The notes under the pieces were generated by a model. That model searched no databases. It was not told the origin of the DNA and was given only the letters and a program-made list of their open reading frames with translations. DNA of 39,955 nucleotides from Kiritimatiellaeota bacterium B1221 (lineage in GTDB: Bacteria; Verrucomicrobiota; Kiritimatiellia; SS1-B-03-39; UBA6053). The first letter of the stretch is position 1, and the number at the start of each line of letters is the position of its first letter. The position numbers and the translations under genes were made by a program. The stretch lies in contig JARHXX010000031.1 in the NCBI GenBank assembly GCA_029269125.1, positions 1 through 39,955 on the forward strand. The letters are read 5' to 3'. This document shows, piece after piece, positions 16,936 to 24,739 of the stretch.

Positions 16936-17564
16936 GTTTTTGGAACGGGATCATTGGCGGTCACAGCATGCCGAACAACCAAACGGTTGGCGGGAAATTT
17001 TCTTTGTGGTTTGGTAAAAGGCAGGCCCTGCGTCATCGGCCGAATATTGAATTGGCGGCGGATGTGAAAATAAGTCCCGAGGCGCGTATTCATCCCCGGG
17101 GCGGGATGATCAGATTGGGAAAGGGGTGCTCGGTGGCACCGGGGGCGGTGGTACAGGGAAATGTGAGCATGGGGGAGAATTGTTCGGTGCAGATGAACAG
17201 TATGCTGATTGGGTACGGCACCCGGGAAAATCCGGGGGGGCGAATTGAAATGGGCAACCATGTGCGGATTGCGCCTAACGTACAGATGATCGGCGGGAAC
17301 CATGTGATCGCGCGCACGGATGTGCCGATCAGTGGTCAGGGGCTGGTTCACAAACCCATCATCATTGAGGATGATGTATGGATTGCGGGACGGGTGGTAA
17401 TCACCTGCGGGGTGCGGATTGGAACCGGGTCGGTGATTGCGGCCGGAGCGGTGGTGACCAAGGATGTGCCGGCCTGGTCGATTGTGGGCGGCGTCCCGGC
17501 AAAAGTTTTACGAAAAAGAAAACCTGATGAGGAAATGAAAAATGAAAACGAAAGAACTTTTTGA
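16932..17564 (+). CDS. hexapeptide-repeat acyltransferase (LbetaH family)
   Basis: A 210-residue left-handed beta-helix protein of the sugar O-acetyltransferase type. Hexapeptide repeats run from about 45 to 190 (LGKGCSVAPGAVVQGN, IEDDVWIAGRVVITCGVRIG, GTGSVIAAGAVVTKDV), ending in the usual GGVPAKVLRKR. GGNHVIAR (about 118) supplies the likely catalytic His of the acetyl-CoA site. The ATG at 16932 overlaps the previous stop as ATGA; a start at 16875 would only add out-of-family residues. An acyltransferase inside a catabolic operon is unusual; it could acetylate non-metabolisable sugars for disposal, as LacA does. It overlaps kduD by 23 bases. Confidence 0.85.
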   Translation: MSFWNGIIGGHSMPNNQTVGGKFSLWFGKRQALRHRPNIELAADVKISPEARIHPRGGMIRLGKGCSVAPGAVVQGNVSMGENCSVQMNSMLIGYGTRENPGGRIEMGNHVRIAPNVQMIGGNHVIARTDVPISGQGLVHKPIIIEDDVWIAGRVVITCGVRIGTGSVIAAGAVVTKDVPAWSIVGGVPAKVLRKRKPDEEMKNENERTF

Positions 17565-18312
17565 TTTGAGTGGAAAGACTGCATTGGTGACCGGGTGCAA
17601 GCGCGGAATTGGCAAAGCGATGGCCGCGGGGCTGGCAGAAGCCGGGGCGGATATCATTGGTGTGAGTGCAACTTTGGAAACGTCCGGTAGTGAAGTCGAA
17701 AAAGAAGTCACCGCTCTGGGTCGGAAGTTTACGGGATATGCGGCGGACTTTTCCGATCGCAAAGCGCTCTATGCATTTATAGAAGAAGTGAAAGCTTCAG
17801 GTGTACAGGTGGACATATTGGTGAACAACGCCGGACATATTTTACGGGCGCCGGCCGCGGATCACGGTGATGATCTCTGGGATACCATTATGGAAATTAA
17901 TTTGAACGCGCAATTTATTCTCAGCCGGGAATTCGGCAAAGACATGATTGAACGCGGTGCCGGAAAAATTATTTTCACGGCCAGTCTGCTGACTTTCCAG
18001 GGCGGCATTACGGTTCCGGGATATGCGGCGAGTAAAGGCGGGGTGGGGCAATTGTGCAAAGCGCTGGCCAATGAATGGGCGGGCAAAGGGGTGAATGTGA
18101 ATGCGATTGCTCCGGGATATATTGCGACCGACAATACCCAGGCCCTGCAGGATGACCCCACCCGTTGCGAACAAATCCTCGCGCGGATTCCGTCGGGACG
18201 CTGGGGGGAACCGGATGACTTTAAAGGTCCGGTGGTGTTCCTGGCCTCCGAAGCCTCCGCTTATATGCAGGGACACGTGATGCTGGTCGACGGTGGATGG
18301 ATGGGGCGCTGA
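17542..18312 (+). CDS. kduD: 2-deoxy-D-gluconate 3-dehydrogenase / 5-keto-4-deoxyuronate pathway reductase KduD
   Basis: SDR of 256 residues. KduD interconverts 3-deoxy-D-glycero-2,5-hexodiulosonate and 2-keto-3-deoxygluconate in polyuronate breakdown. It shows TGCKRGIG (17–24), NNAG (about 97), Tyr160 and Lys164 in YAASK. The stretch IATDNTQALQDDPTR…ILARIPSGRWG near the C-terminus is very characteristic of KduD, and the end (VDGGWMGR) fits. The start lies inside the acyltransferase gene, 23 bases before its stop. This is the most specific evidence that the cluster handles unsaturated uronates. Its usual partner KduI (isomerase) and the KdgK/KdgA pair are not in this window. Confidence 0.88.
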   Translation: MKTKELFDLSGKTALVTGCKRGIGKAMAAGLAEAGADIIGVSATLETSGSEVEKEVTALGRKFTGYAADFSDRKALYAFIEEVKASGVQVDILVNNAGHILRAPAADHGDDLWDTIMEINLNAQFILSREFGKDMIERGAGKIIFTASLLTFQGGITVPGYAASKGGVGQLCKALANEWAGKGVNVNAIAPGYIATDNTQALQDDPTRCEQILARIPSGRWGEPDDFKGPVVFLASEASAYMQGHVMLVDGGWMGR

Positions 18313-18313
18313 C

Positions 18314-19312
18314 ATGACTGCAACCGGAAGAAAAATTGTATTTGCCTGTCGCATTGATGATGCGGCGGCGCGTGAACGGATTCAGAAACTGGGAACTTTG
18401 GTTGAAGCTCCCGAAGCCAACAGTCCTGAAGCCATTATTGAAGCGGCCAAAGATGCGCAGGTGCTGGTGGTTCCCTACACAGCCCATGCTTTGATCACTG
18501 CTGAAGTGCTGGATGCGCTGCCTCAACTGGAATTGATTGGCAGCACTTACGGAGGGGTAAGACAGAATATTGATGATCTGTATGCGTTGGAAAAAGGTTT
18601 GTCGGTGATTCACACCGGTCCGACCCGTATTCGTCCGATGGCGGAGTATACTCTGGGATTGGCTTTGAGTTCGCTGACGCAAATTTCCAATTATCATCAC
18701 TGCATGAAAAGTGGGGAAGCGTGGCCGCGGATGAAATTTGGCCGCACCCGCATTTTGCATAACCGAAAAGTCGGGGTGATTGGATATGGTTGGATCGGCC
18801 AGGGGGTTGCAAAACTGTTTGGTCACTTCACGGATCAGGTACAGATTTACTCTTCGCATGCCACGGCGGAGTCGCTCAGGCAAGATGGTTTTCAGAAGGC
18901 AGAGAGCTTGGACGCGTTGTTCCGCGAATGTGAAGTGATTATACTTGCGGGGGGATACACGCCGGAGACACATCAGATGATTCGCAAGGCGCATTTTGAG
19001 GCGATGGCGGATGAAGCGTTATTTATCAATATTGCCCGGGGGAAAATGGTCAACCAGTCCGAAATGATTGAAGTGGTGGAGAAACGGAATATCTTTTTAG
19101 CTTTGGATGTTTTTGAAACGGAGCCTTTGGAGGCTGACAGCCCGTTACGATCGAATGACCGTTGTTTAATCGCCCCTCACCGCGCAAATGCTCCGATTGA
19201 ATTTGAGCAGCGCTGGACTTTTCTGGCGGATGAGCTGGAGCGTTTTGACCGGGGGGAAGAACTGATGACCGCCTTGAGCACTGCCCGCGCGAAAGTGATG
19301 AGTGAGTCTTAG
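18314..19312 (+). CDS. D-isomer-specific 2-hydroxyacid dehydrogenase
   Basis: A 332-residue NAD(P)-dependent dehydrogenase. The nucleotide loop GVIGYGWIGQG lies near 153–163. The catalytic Arg is in NIARGK (about 241), the Glu in DVFETEPL (about 267) and the His in APHRANAP (about 289), so the catalytic triad is complete. The ATG at 18314 follows the kduD stop after one base. A GTG at 18293 would overlap kduD by 20 bases and adds residues outside the family. It may reduce a glyoxylate- or pyruvate-type product of the pathway; the substrate cannot be read from sequence. A stem-loop directly follows the stop. Confidence 0.85.
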   Translation: MTATGRKIVFACRIDDAAARERIQKLGTLVEAPEANSPEAIIEAAKDAQVLVVPYTAHALITAEVLDALPQLELIGSTYGGVRQNIDDLYALEKGLSVIHTGPTRIRPMAEYTLGLALSSLTQISNYHHCMKSGEAWPRMKFGRTRILHNRKVGVIGYGWIGQGVAKLFGHFTDQVQIYSSHATAESLRQDGFQKAESLDALFRECEVIILAGGYTPETHQMIRKAHFEAMADEALFINIARGKMVNQSEMIEVVEKRNIFLALDVFETEPLEADSPLRSNDRCLIAPHRANAPIEFEQRWTFLADELERFDRGEELMTALSTARAKVMSES

Positions 19313-19337
19313 GCTCCGGGGAGGTCCTCTCCGGAGC
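19313..19337 (+). terminator. stem-loop after the uronate cluster
   Basis: GCTCCGGGGAGG can pair with CCTCTCCGGAGC (one G·U) directly after the dehydrogenase stop codon, giving a GC-rich stem of about 11 bp. Only a weak T-rich tract (TTCTATTCTT) follows, so it may be a leaky terminator or 3'-end stabiliser separating the ribokinase gene. Confidence 0.55.
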
Positions 19338-19419
19338 GCGGTTCTATTCTTCGGAACTTGATGAAGGCTTTTTGATGGTGCATGATGACGTGGTTATTTC
19401 TCACGAACCCGGACATCAA

Positions 19420-20343
19420 ATGAAACCATCCATCACCGTTATTGGTAGCGCCAACGTCGATTATATTATGCAGGTGCCGCATTTACCTGCGAAAGGAGAA
19501 ACGGTTATGGATGCGTCTTTTTTCCAGGCTTTTGGAGGGAAGGGTGCAAATCAGGCGGTGGCTGCCGCGCGTGCGGGAGGCGAGATCACTTTTGTGGGGG
19601 CGTTGGGAAATGATGCGACGGCGAAAGTCTATTTAGAGGGGTTGAAGGCGGATGGGCTGAACACAGATCACGTGAGCATGGAAAGGGATACGGCTGGCGG
19701 GTCCGCGTTAATCATGTTTGACGGGCAGGGAGACAATTACCTTTCAGTGGCGCCCGGTGCGAATGCCTGTGTGACGCCGGAACGGGCAGATGCGGCGGAG
19801 GAGGTGATCGCCGCTGCGGATTGCGTGGTTTTACAGATGGAAATTCCACTGGAAACGAATGAGCGCATTCTGGAGTTGGCCGCCAAACATGAAACGCCGG
19901 TGATCCTGAATTATGCACCGGCCAACAATTTAGGTCTAAAACCTTCGGAGGCAATTCACGGACTGGTGGTCAACGAACTGGAAGCCGCCGCTTTGGCGGG
20001 AGAGGATGCGGACCGGGTGGATTCGGATTCGGCGGGCGCGCTGGCGGATCGGTTAAGGAAGAATGGCGGCCATCAGTTTGTGGTGATTACTTTGGGAAAA
20101 GACGGTTCGGTATTCGCGGATGCGGCAGGGGTGCAGCGGGGAAAAGCATTTGTGGTGGATGCGGTGGATACCACGGCTGCCGGAGACACGTTTTGCGGAG
20201 CATTGGCGGTGGCATTGGGAGAGGGGCGGTCATTGGCGGATGCGGTTCGGTTTGCGGCGGGGGCTTCCGCACTTTCGGTGATGCAAGTGGGCGCGCAGTC
20301 TTCGATTCCCCGGCGTGAAGCCATCGAATCCTTTTTGAAGTAA
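19420..20343 (+). CDS. rbsK: ribokinase (PfkB-family sugar kinase)
   Basis: Cytosolic kinase of 307 residues; RbsK phosphorylates ribose at O5. The family N-terminal motif GGKGANQAVAAAR is near 38–50, and the C-terminal signature DTTAAGDTFCGALA with the catalytic Asp is near 249–262. N-terminal GSANVDYIMQVPHLPAKGETV is ribokinase-like rather than KDG-kinase-like, although PfkB substrate range is hard to read. An upstream TTG/ATG pair at 19372–19375 would add 15–16 residues; the ATG at 19420 matches the usual start. It is separated from the uronate operon by 107 bases and a hairpin. A short TAACC-GAAA-GGTTA stem overlaps its stop codon. Confidence 0.85.
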   Translation: MKPSITVIGSANVDYIMQVPHLPAKGETVMDASFFQAFGGKGANQAVAAARAGGEITFVGALGNDATAKVYLEGLKADGLNTDHVSMERDTAGGSALIMFDGQGDNYLSVAPGANACVTPERADAAEEVIAAADCVVLQMEIPLETNERILELAAKHETPVILNYAPANNLGLKPSEAIHGLVVNELEAAALAGEDADRVDSDSAGALADRLRKNGGHQFVVITLGKDGSVFADAAGVQRGKAFVVDAVDTTAAGDTFCGALAVALGEGRSLADAVRFAAGASALSVMQVGAQSSIPRREAIESFLK

Positions 20344-20500
20344 CCGAAAGGTTAAGAATCTTTGCGTGAGGCAATAGAGAGAGGGAAATATAACCCGGGA
20401 AGTCTGCTGACCGGATTCGGGGCATGAGGTCTGTTATTGAAAACCCGTAGATTTTGCTTGCGGTAAAGTCTTAACAGCTTTAAATCCATGCATCCTCGGT

Positions 20501-20577
20501 CGGGGCGTGGCTCAGTCTGGTAGAGCGCTTGCTTCGGGTGTAAGAGGTCGCTAGTTCGAATCTAGTCGCCCCGACCA
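20501..20577 (+). tRNA. tRNA-Pro (anticodon CGG)
   Basis: A full cloverleaf can be drawn: acceptor CGGGGCG with CGCCCCG, D-arm GCTC/GAGC with a GG in the loop, anticodon stem CTTGC/GTAAG (one G·U) with loop TTCGGGT, giving anticodon CGG, and T-arm GCTAG/CTAGT with TTCGAAT. The discriminator is A and the terminal CCA (20575–20577) is encoded. The G after the anticodon fits proline tRNAs. It decodes CCG. Confidence 0.95.
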
Positions 20578-20618
20578 TTTTAACTTTTTTTGTATGTGGG
20601 AAGAGCTCGTCTCGAGAA

Positions 20619-20645
20619 ACGGGATCACCCCGTCCAACTTTTTCC
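20619..20645 (+). terminator. possible terminator after tRNA-Pro
   Basis: ACGGG and CCCGT (20619–20623, 20629–20633) form a 5-bp stem with a 5-base loop, followed after four bases by TTTTT. It lies 42 bases past the tRNA and before uup. The stem is short, so this is a modest candidate. Confidence 0.35.
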
Positions 20646-20692
20646 CCTTTATCTGAAATGGATGAGGGGATTTTTTATATTCCGGTGTTTTT

Positions 20693-22486
20693 ATGGCTTT
20701 ACTAAGTGTTCAATCTCTTTCGATTCGTTATGGGGGTCCTGCATTGCTGGATGGGGTGAGTTTCACTTTGGATGCGGGGGAGCGGGTGTGTTTATTGGGG
20801 CGGAACGGGGAAGGAAAATCGACCCTGATGCGAATTTTAGCGGGTGATGAACAGGCGGACAATGGAACGTTGGCTTTTCAGAGCGGGGCAAAAGTGGCCA
20901 CCCTTTCCCAGGTGTTTCCGGCTTCGCGCCCGGGGACGGTGCGGGAATTAATCGAAGAAGATCATCCGCAGGATAATCATGATCCTGATTTTCATTTGCG
21001 GCTGGATAAATTGCTTTCGCAGATGGATTTGGATCCGGAAGGGGTGTTTGACACATTTTCCGGCGGGCAGAAACGCCGGGTATTATTGGCTTCCGCCTTG
21101 GTGGGGGAACCGGATTTATTGCTGTTGGATGAGCCGACCAACCATTTGGATTTGGAGGGGATTCGCTGGCTGGAGAATTTTCTGCCCCGTTTTCCGGGTG
21201 CGGTATTGTTTGTGACCCATGACCGGCAGTTCCTGCGCGCGTTGTCTACCCGGATTCTGGAGTTGGACCGGGGTCAGTTGAGCGATTGGGACTGTGGGTA
21301 TGACAAATACCTGGTTCGGCGTGAAGAGCAATTGGCGGCAGAAGAAAAGCAGGCGGCCCTCTTTGACAAACGTTTGGCTGCGGAAGAGCGCTGGATTCGT
21401 CAGGGAATCAAGGCCCGGCGCACCCGGAATGAAGGTCGGGTGCGGGCGTTGAAGAAAATGCGGGATGAGCGGCGTCAACGGCGCGAGCAGAGTGGATCGG
21501 CTAAACTGCAGGTGCAGGAAGGTCAGACCAGTGGACGGAAAGTGATTGAAACCAAAAACCTGCAATTTGATTGGGGGGATGGTCCGCAGGTAAAAGATCT
21601 TTCGATGTTGGTGAGCCGCGGGGACAAGATTGGGGTATTGGGACCCAATGGGTGTGGAAAGTCTACTTTGCTGAAACTGTTGTTAGGTAAATTGGAGCCG
21701 CAGGGAGGTTCGGTGGAGCACGGCACCCGCTTGGAAATTACGTTTTTTGATCAGCACCGCATGCAGTTGGATGAAGAAAAAAGTTTGCAGGACAATGTGG
21801 CGGAAGGGAATGAGTATGTGATGTTTCATGGGCAACGCCGGCACGTGATTAGTTATTTGGAAGATTTTTTGTTTCCCTCCTCACGTGCCCGCACGCCGGT
21901 CAAAGTATTGAGTGGCGGGGAGCGGAACCGTTTGTTGTTGGCCAAAATGTTCACCAAACCGGGCAATGTGCTGGTGATGGACGAGCCGACCAATGACTTG
22001 GATATTGAGACCTTGGAATTGCTGGAATCGTTGTTGGTGGAGTATGAAGGCACCTTGTTGCTGGTGAGTCACGATCGGGAATTTATCAACAATGTGGTGA
22101 CGGAGACTTTGGCGTCGGAAGGGGACGGATCCTGGAAAGAGTATCCGGGGGGATATGATGATTGGCTGGAGCAGAGTCAGCGGGCGGGAGGCGGAGGCCG
22201 GAAGACGGAAACCGGAGGACGGAAGTCTGGGACCGGGGGAAAGGCTGCCAAAAGAAAGAGTCCGCTGAATGGAAAAGAAAAGCGGGAATTGGAAGCGATG
22301 CCCCGCAGCATTGAAGCATTGGAAAAGGAGTTGGAGTGTTTGGGAGAGAAAATGTCCTCACCTGATTTTTATCAGCTCCCTGAGGCTGAGCGTCAGCCGG
22401 TATTAGATCGCAGTGAACAGATTCCGCTGGAAATGGATGATTTATTTTTGCGTTGGGGAGAGTTGGAAGCGCGGAAAGAGTCCTGA
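20693..22486 (+). CDS. uup: ABC-F ATPase Uup
   Basis: Soluble ABC-F protein of 597 residues with two ATPase cassettes. Walker A motifs are GRNGEGKST (about 35) and GPNGCGKST (about 316). Signatures are FSGGQKRR (about 122) and LSGGERNR (about 405). Walker B motifs are LLLLDEPTNHLD and VLVMDEPTNDLD. The linker sequence WIRQGIKARRTRNEGRV is diagnostic of Uup, and the C-terminal coiled coil (about 535–597) is the Uup DNA-binding-type tail. Uup-type ABC-F proteins act at the ribosome, and relatives relieve stalls at proline-rich stretches. It lies just downstream of tRNA-Pro. No good Shine-Dalgarno is close to the ATG. Confidence 0.92.
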   Translation: MALLSVQSLSIRYGGPALLDGVSFTLDAGERVCLLGRNGEGKSTLMRILAGDEQADNGTLAFQSGAKVATLSQVFPASRPGTVRELIEEDHPQDNHDPDFHLRLDKLLSQMDLDPEGVFDTFSGGQKRRVLLASALVGEPDLLLLDEPTNHLDLEGIRWLENFLPRFPGAVLFVTHDRQFLRALSTRILELDRGQLSDWDCGYDKYLVRREEQLAAEEKQAALFDKRLAAEERWIRQGIKARRTRNEGRVRALKKMRDERRQRREQSGSAKLQVQEGQTSGRKVIETKNLQFDWGDGPQVKDLSMLVSRGDKIGVLGPNGCGKSTLLKLLLGKLEPQGGSVEHGTRLEITFFDQHRMQLDEEKSLQDNVAEGNEYVMFHGQRRHVISYLEDFLFPSSRARTPVKVLSGGERNRLLLAKMFTKPGNVLVMDEPTNDLDIETLELLESLLVEYEGTLLLVSHDREFINNVVTETLASEGDGSWKEYPGGYDDWLEQSQRAGGGGRKTETGGRKSGTGGKAAKRKSPLNGKEKRELEAMPRSIEALEKELECLGEKMSSPDFYQLPEAERQPVLDRSEQIPLEMDDLFLRWGELEARKES

Positions 22487-22553
22487 TACCCGCCGGGCCG
22501 GCTGCGGGAGGGGGCATCCGCAGATTTGAATGGGTGCGCTTAAAATCGAAGGT

Positions 22554-24671
22554 TTAATTCCGATTCATTTCGTATCGGAAAAATATGGGGGTTTCGATGG
22601 GCTGATCAGGGGGAGGGGCGAGGAAGACCTCGTCATATTCCGCGCTGATGGGGGTACGCTTTATCTCTTCGAGTTCTCCATTCAGGGAGGTCCAGGTCCC
22701 GGGTGTCAGATTTGTGGTGACCTGTGGGGTGACGGTGAAATCCAAGGATCCGGTACGGAGGGTTGAATAAAATGCTGGAGATCCGTTGAGTTCCCGTATT
22801 TCGATTGCGGGTGTGGTTTCAGTGAGGGTGGGATTGAATCCCAAGCCACATTCCACCCCATTGGCGTACGCATCGCCATCGGGGTTGGCGGACGCACCCC
22901 AGACGCTGGCTTCCAGTGTGGTATCGGCTACCGTATCCGCTCCGAAATATGCTCGGGCCCAGTCTAAATACTCATCCGCAACCTGGCTCCCCGGGACCGA
23001 AAATCCTACGGCGTCGGCGATGACATATCCATCGGCATCGTCATTGGATAGGGTCAACGTCCCCGTACCGGCATCCAGGGCAAAGTTGCCGAGGGAAACC
23101 CAGGTGCGGCCGTTTGTTTTCTGATTGACGGTGGTTTCGTAGGTGCCGTTTTTGTGAATGATGGATACTTTGCAGTTGGTGGCGCGGTTGGTGTCCGCGG
23201 GCCAGTGCATAAAAATTTCGTATGTTTGGGTGGAGGGGACGTTGAGGGCATAGCTCACGGATTTGCTGCCCTGTCCGCTGTTTTGGTCGTGATGATAATT
23301 ACTTCCGTAATGTTGAGAAGAGTTGGTGGAAACCTGCCAGGTTCCGGTGAATGTTACTCCGGTGGCGGCATTGTTATCAATGATGGTGGTGGGGCTGCCG
23401 GATCCTGCGGGTAACAGGCTGCTGAAAAGATACTCAATGCGGTCAAGGGCCCGGTTGCTTTCCGAACCGGGGGTGGTGACGACAGGTTCTAAAGGGAGGG
23501 CGCGGGCATCCCGTAACTCTCCATCTGAGCGTCGTCGCCATGATCCGTCAAAAATACTTTCTTTGTTTGCGATGCCTTGGTGAACCCAATGACGGGGGAC
23601 GCCGCGTCGGCCTTCGATTTGGGGGAGGATACTCCGTCCCCGCAACCCAAGGTCGGTTGGAATCTGGATACCGGCAATCGCGCAGATGGTCGGAAACATA
23701 TCGGTGATATCCACGAGATCGGAGGAGGTGCTGCCCCGGGGAATGGCGTCGGGTCCCCATACGATAAAGGGGACATGAGTTCCTCCGTCGGTGAGGTCGC
23801 GTTTGCCACTGGATACAGGGCCGTCCACAGTTTGCCGGGTGGCACCGGTATCTGTTCCGTTGTCACCGATAAAGAACACATAGGTGTTATCCCGAATGCC
23901 GAGGGCATCGATTTCTGCAAGAATTTCTCCGGTGAGTTTGTCCATGTAATGGATCATGTTGCTCAAGGATGCGGATCTCCCTGCGGAAATGTCATCGGGT
24001 GTTTTAACGATAGGGACATGGGGAAGCATTTCGTTGTGAACAATGAGGAAAGGTTTCCCTGCATCCCGTGCTTCGGTCATTTTTTCGATGACATAGTCCT
24101 TTAAAACGTCCGGACCGAATTTGTCTTCCAGGTTGTCGAGAACGTTGCCATCCCGGTTGAGATAGGGATCCCAGTAGCGTTCGGTTTTTTCAGTGCCCGA
24201 CCAGATTTGCCAAAAACACCAAGAGTCAAATCCTGCCTCACTGAGGTGGGTGGGGTGGTGGACATAGGTGGCAAGTTGCCATTTCCCGGTGACGCTGGTT
24301 TCGTATCCCTCAGCGCGGGCCCGCTGGGCAAAGGTGGGGAGTTGAGTGAAGTCGACCTTTGTTGCGGTTCCATTGTGGACATCCAGCACGTCTGTCCATC
24401 CGTGGTCGGAGGTGTAGAGTCCGGTATGCAGGCTGACGCGGCTGGGGGTACAAACCGGGCTGGTGTAGGCCCGGGTAAAGGTGATACCTTCGGAGGCCAT
24501 GCGGTCGATTTCAGGAGTGGAATAACTTTGGCCGCCATAGGCCCCCACGGCTTCGTAGCCGAGATCGTCAGCAAAGATAATCAGAATGTTGGGTGGTGTG
24601 TCTTCGGCCTGGGCGGTGGTGATGCCCAAAGCGAAGACCCACAGGATCATCCCTAATAAGAATTGAATCAT
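22554..24671 (-). CDS. exported S1-type sulfatase with a golvesin-like C-terminal domain
   Basis: A 705-residue sulfatase. Signal peptide MIQFLLGMILWVFALGITTA (cleaved near AQAE), then the catalytic alkaline-phosphatase-fold domain (about 27–370). Metal ligands are seen in FADDLG (35–36) and GDNG (270–271). The formylglycine motif CTPSR starts at Cys74, so a maturation enzyme is required. Active-site Lys290 and His299 are in place. A golvesin/Xly-type beta domain follows (about 425–560; DNNAATGVTFTGTW … GYVIADAVGF), probably carbohydrate-binding, then a short C-terminal domain. It has no PEP-CTERM tail. The start at 24671 is chosen for the signal peptide; 24725 falls inside a palindrome. Substrate unknown; probably a sulfated marine or host glycan. 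Confidence 0.88.
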   Translation of the reverse strand: MIQFLLGMILWVFALGITTAQAEDTPPNILIIFADDLGYEAVGAYGGQSYSTPEIDRMASEGITFTRAYTSPVCTPSRVSLHTGLYTSDHGWTDVLDVHNGTATKVDFTQLPTFAQRARAEGYETSVTGKWQLATYVHHPTHLSEAGFDSWCFWQIWSGTEKTERYWDPYLNRDGNVLDNLEDKFGPDVLKDYVIEKMTEARDAGKPFLIVHNEMLPHVPIVKTPDDISAGRSASLSNMIHYMDKLTGEILAEIDALGIRDNTYVFFIGDNGTDTGATRQTVDGPVSSGKRDLTDGGTHVPFIVWGPDAIPRGSTSSDLVDITDMFPTICAIAGIQIPTDLGLRGRSILPQIEGRRGVPRHWVHQGIANKESIFDGSWRRRSDGELRDARALPLEPVVTTPGSESNRALDRIEYLFSSLLPAGSGSPTTIIDNNAATGVTFTGTWQVSTNSSQHYGSNYHHDQNSGQGSKSVSYALNVPSTQTYEIFMHWPADTNRATNCKVSIIHKNGTYETTVNQKTNGRTWVSLGNFALDAGTGTLTLSNDDADGYVIADAVGFSVPGSQVADEYLDWARAYFGADTVADTTLEASVWGASANPDGDAYANGVECGLGFNPTLTETTPAIEIRELNGSPAFYSTLRTGSLDFTVTPQVTTNLTPGTWTSLNGELEEIKRTPISAEYDEVFLAPPPDQPIETPIFFRYEMNRN

Positions 24672-24711
24672 TTTTGTGTTGGTTTCCTTGTTCTCCGAAA
24701 GGCGAAGGGTC

Positions 24712-24739
24712 AAATCCATATCCATATGGATATGGATTT
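24712..24739. promoter_or_regulatory. perfect 28-bp palindrome between the PEP-CTERM gene and the sulfatase gene
   Basis: AAATCCATATCCAT (24712–24725) is followed at once by its exact reverse complement (24726–24739). It overlaps the PEP-CTERM stop codon and lies 41 bases before the sulfatase start. In DNA it could be an operator for a dimeric regulator; in mRNA it would form a long AU-rich stem. No U-run follows that would make it a clear terminator. Confidence 0.6.

Noticed and set aside
19420..20343. The sugar kinase as 2-keto-3-deoxygluconate kinase (KdgK)
   Set aside because: It would complete the uronate pathway, but the N-terminal motifs fit ribokinase better and a hairpin separates it from the cluster.
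22487..22553. Terminator between convergent uup and sulfatase genes
   Set aside because: A 6-bp CTGCGG/CCGCAG stem exists, but its loop is long and no T-run follows on either strand.
24672..24725. Longer sulfatase start at 24725
   Set aside because: It begins inside the 28-bp palindrome and would place 18 polar residues before a clear signal peptide.
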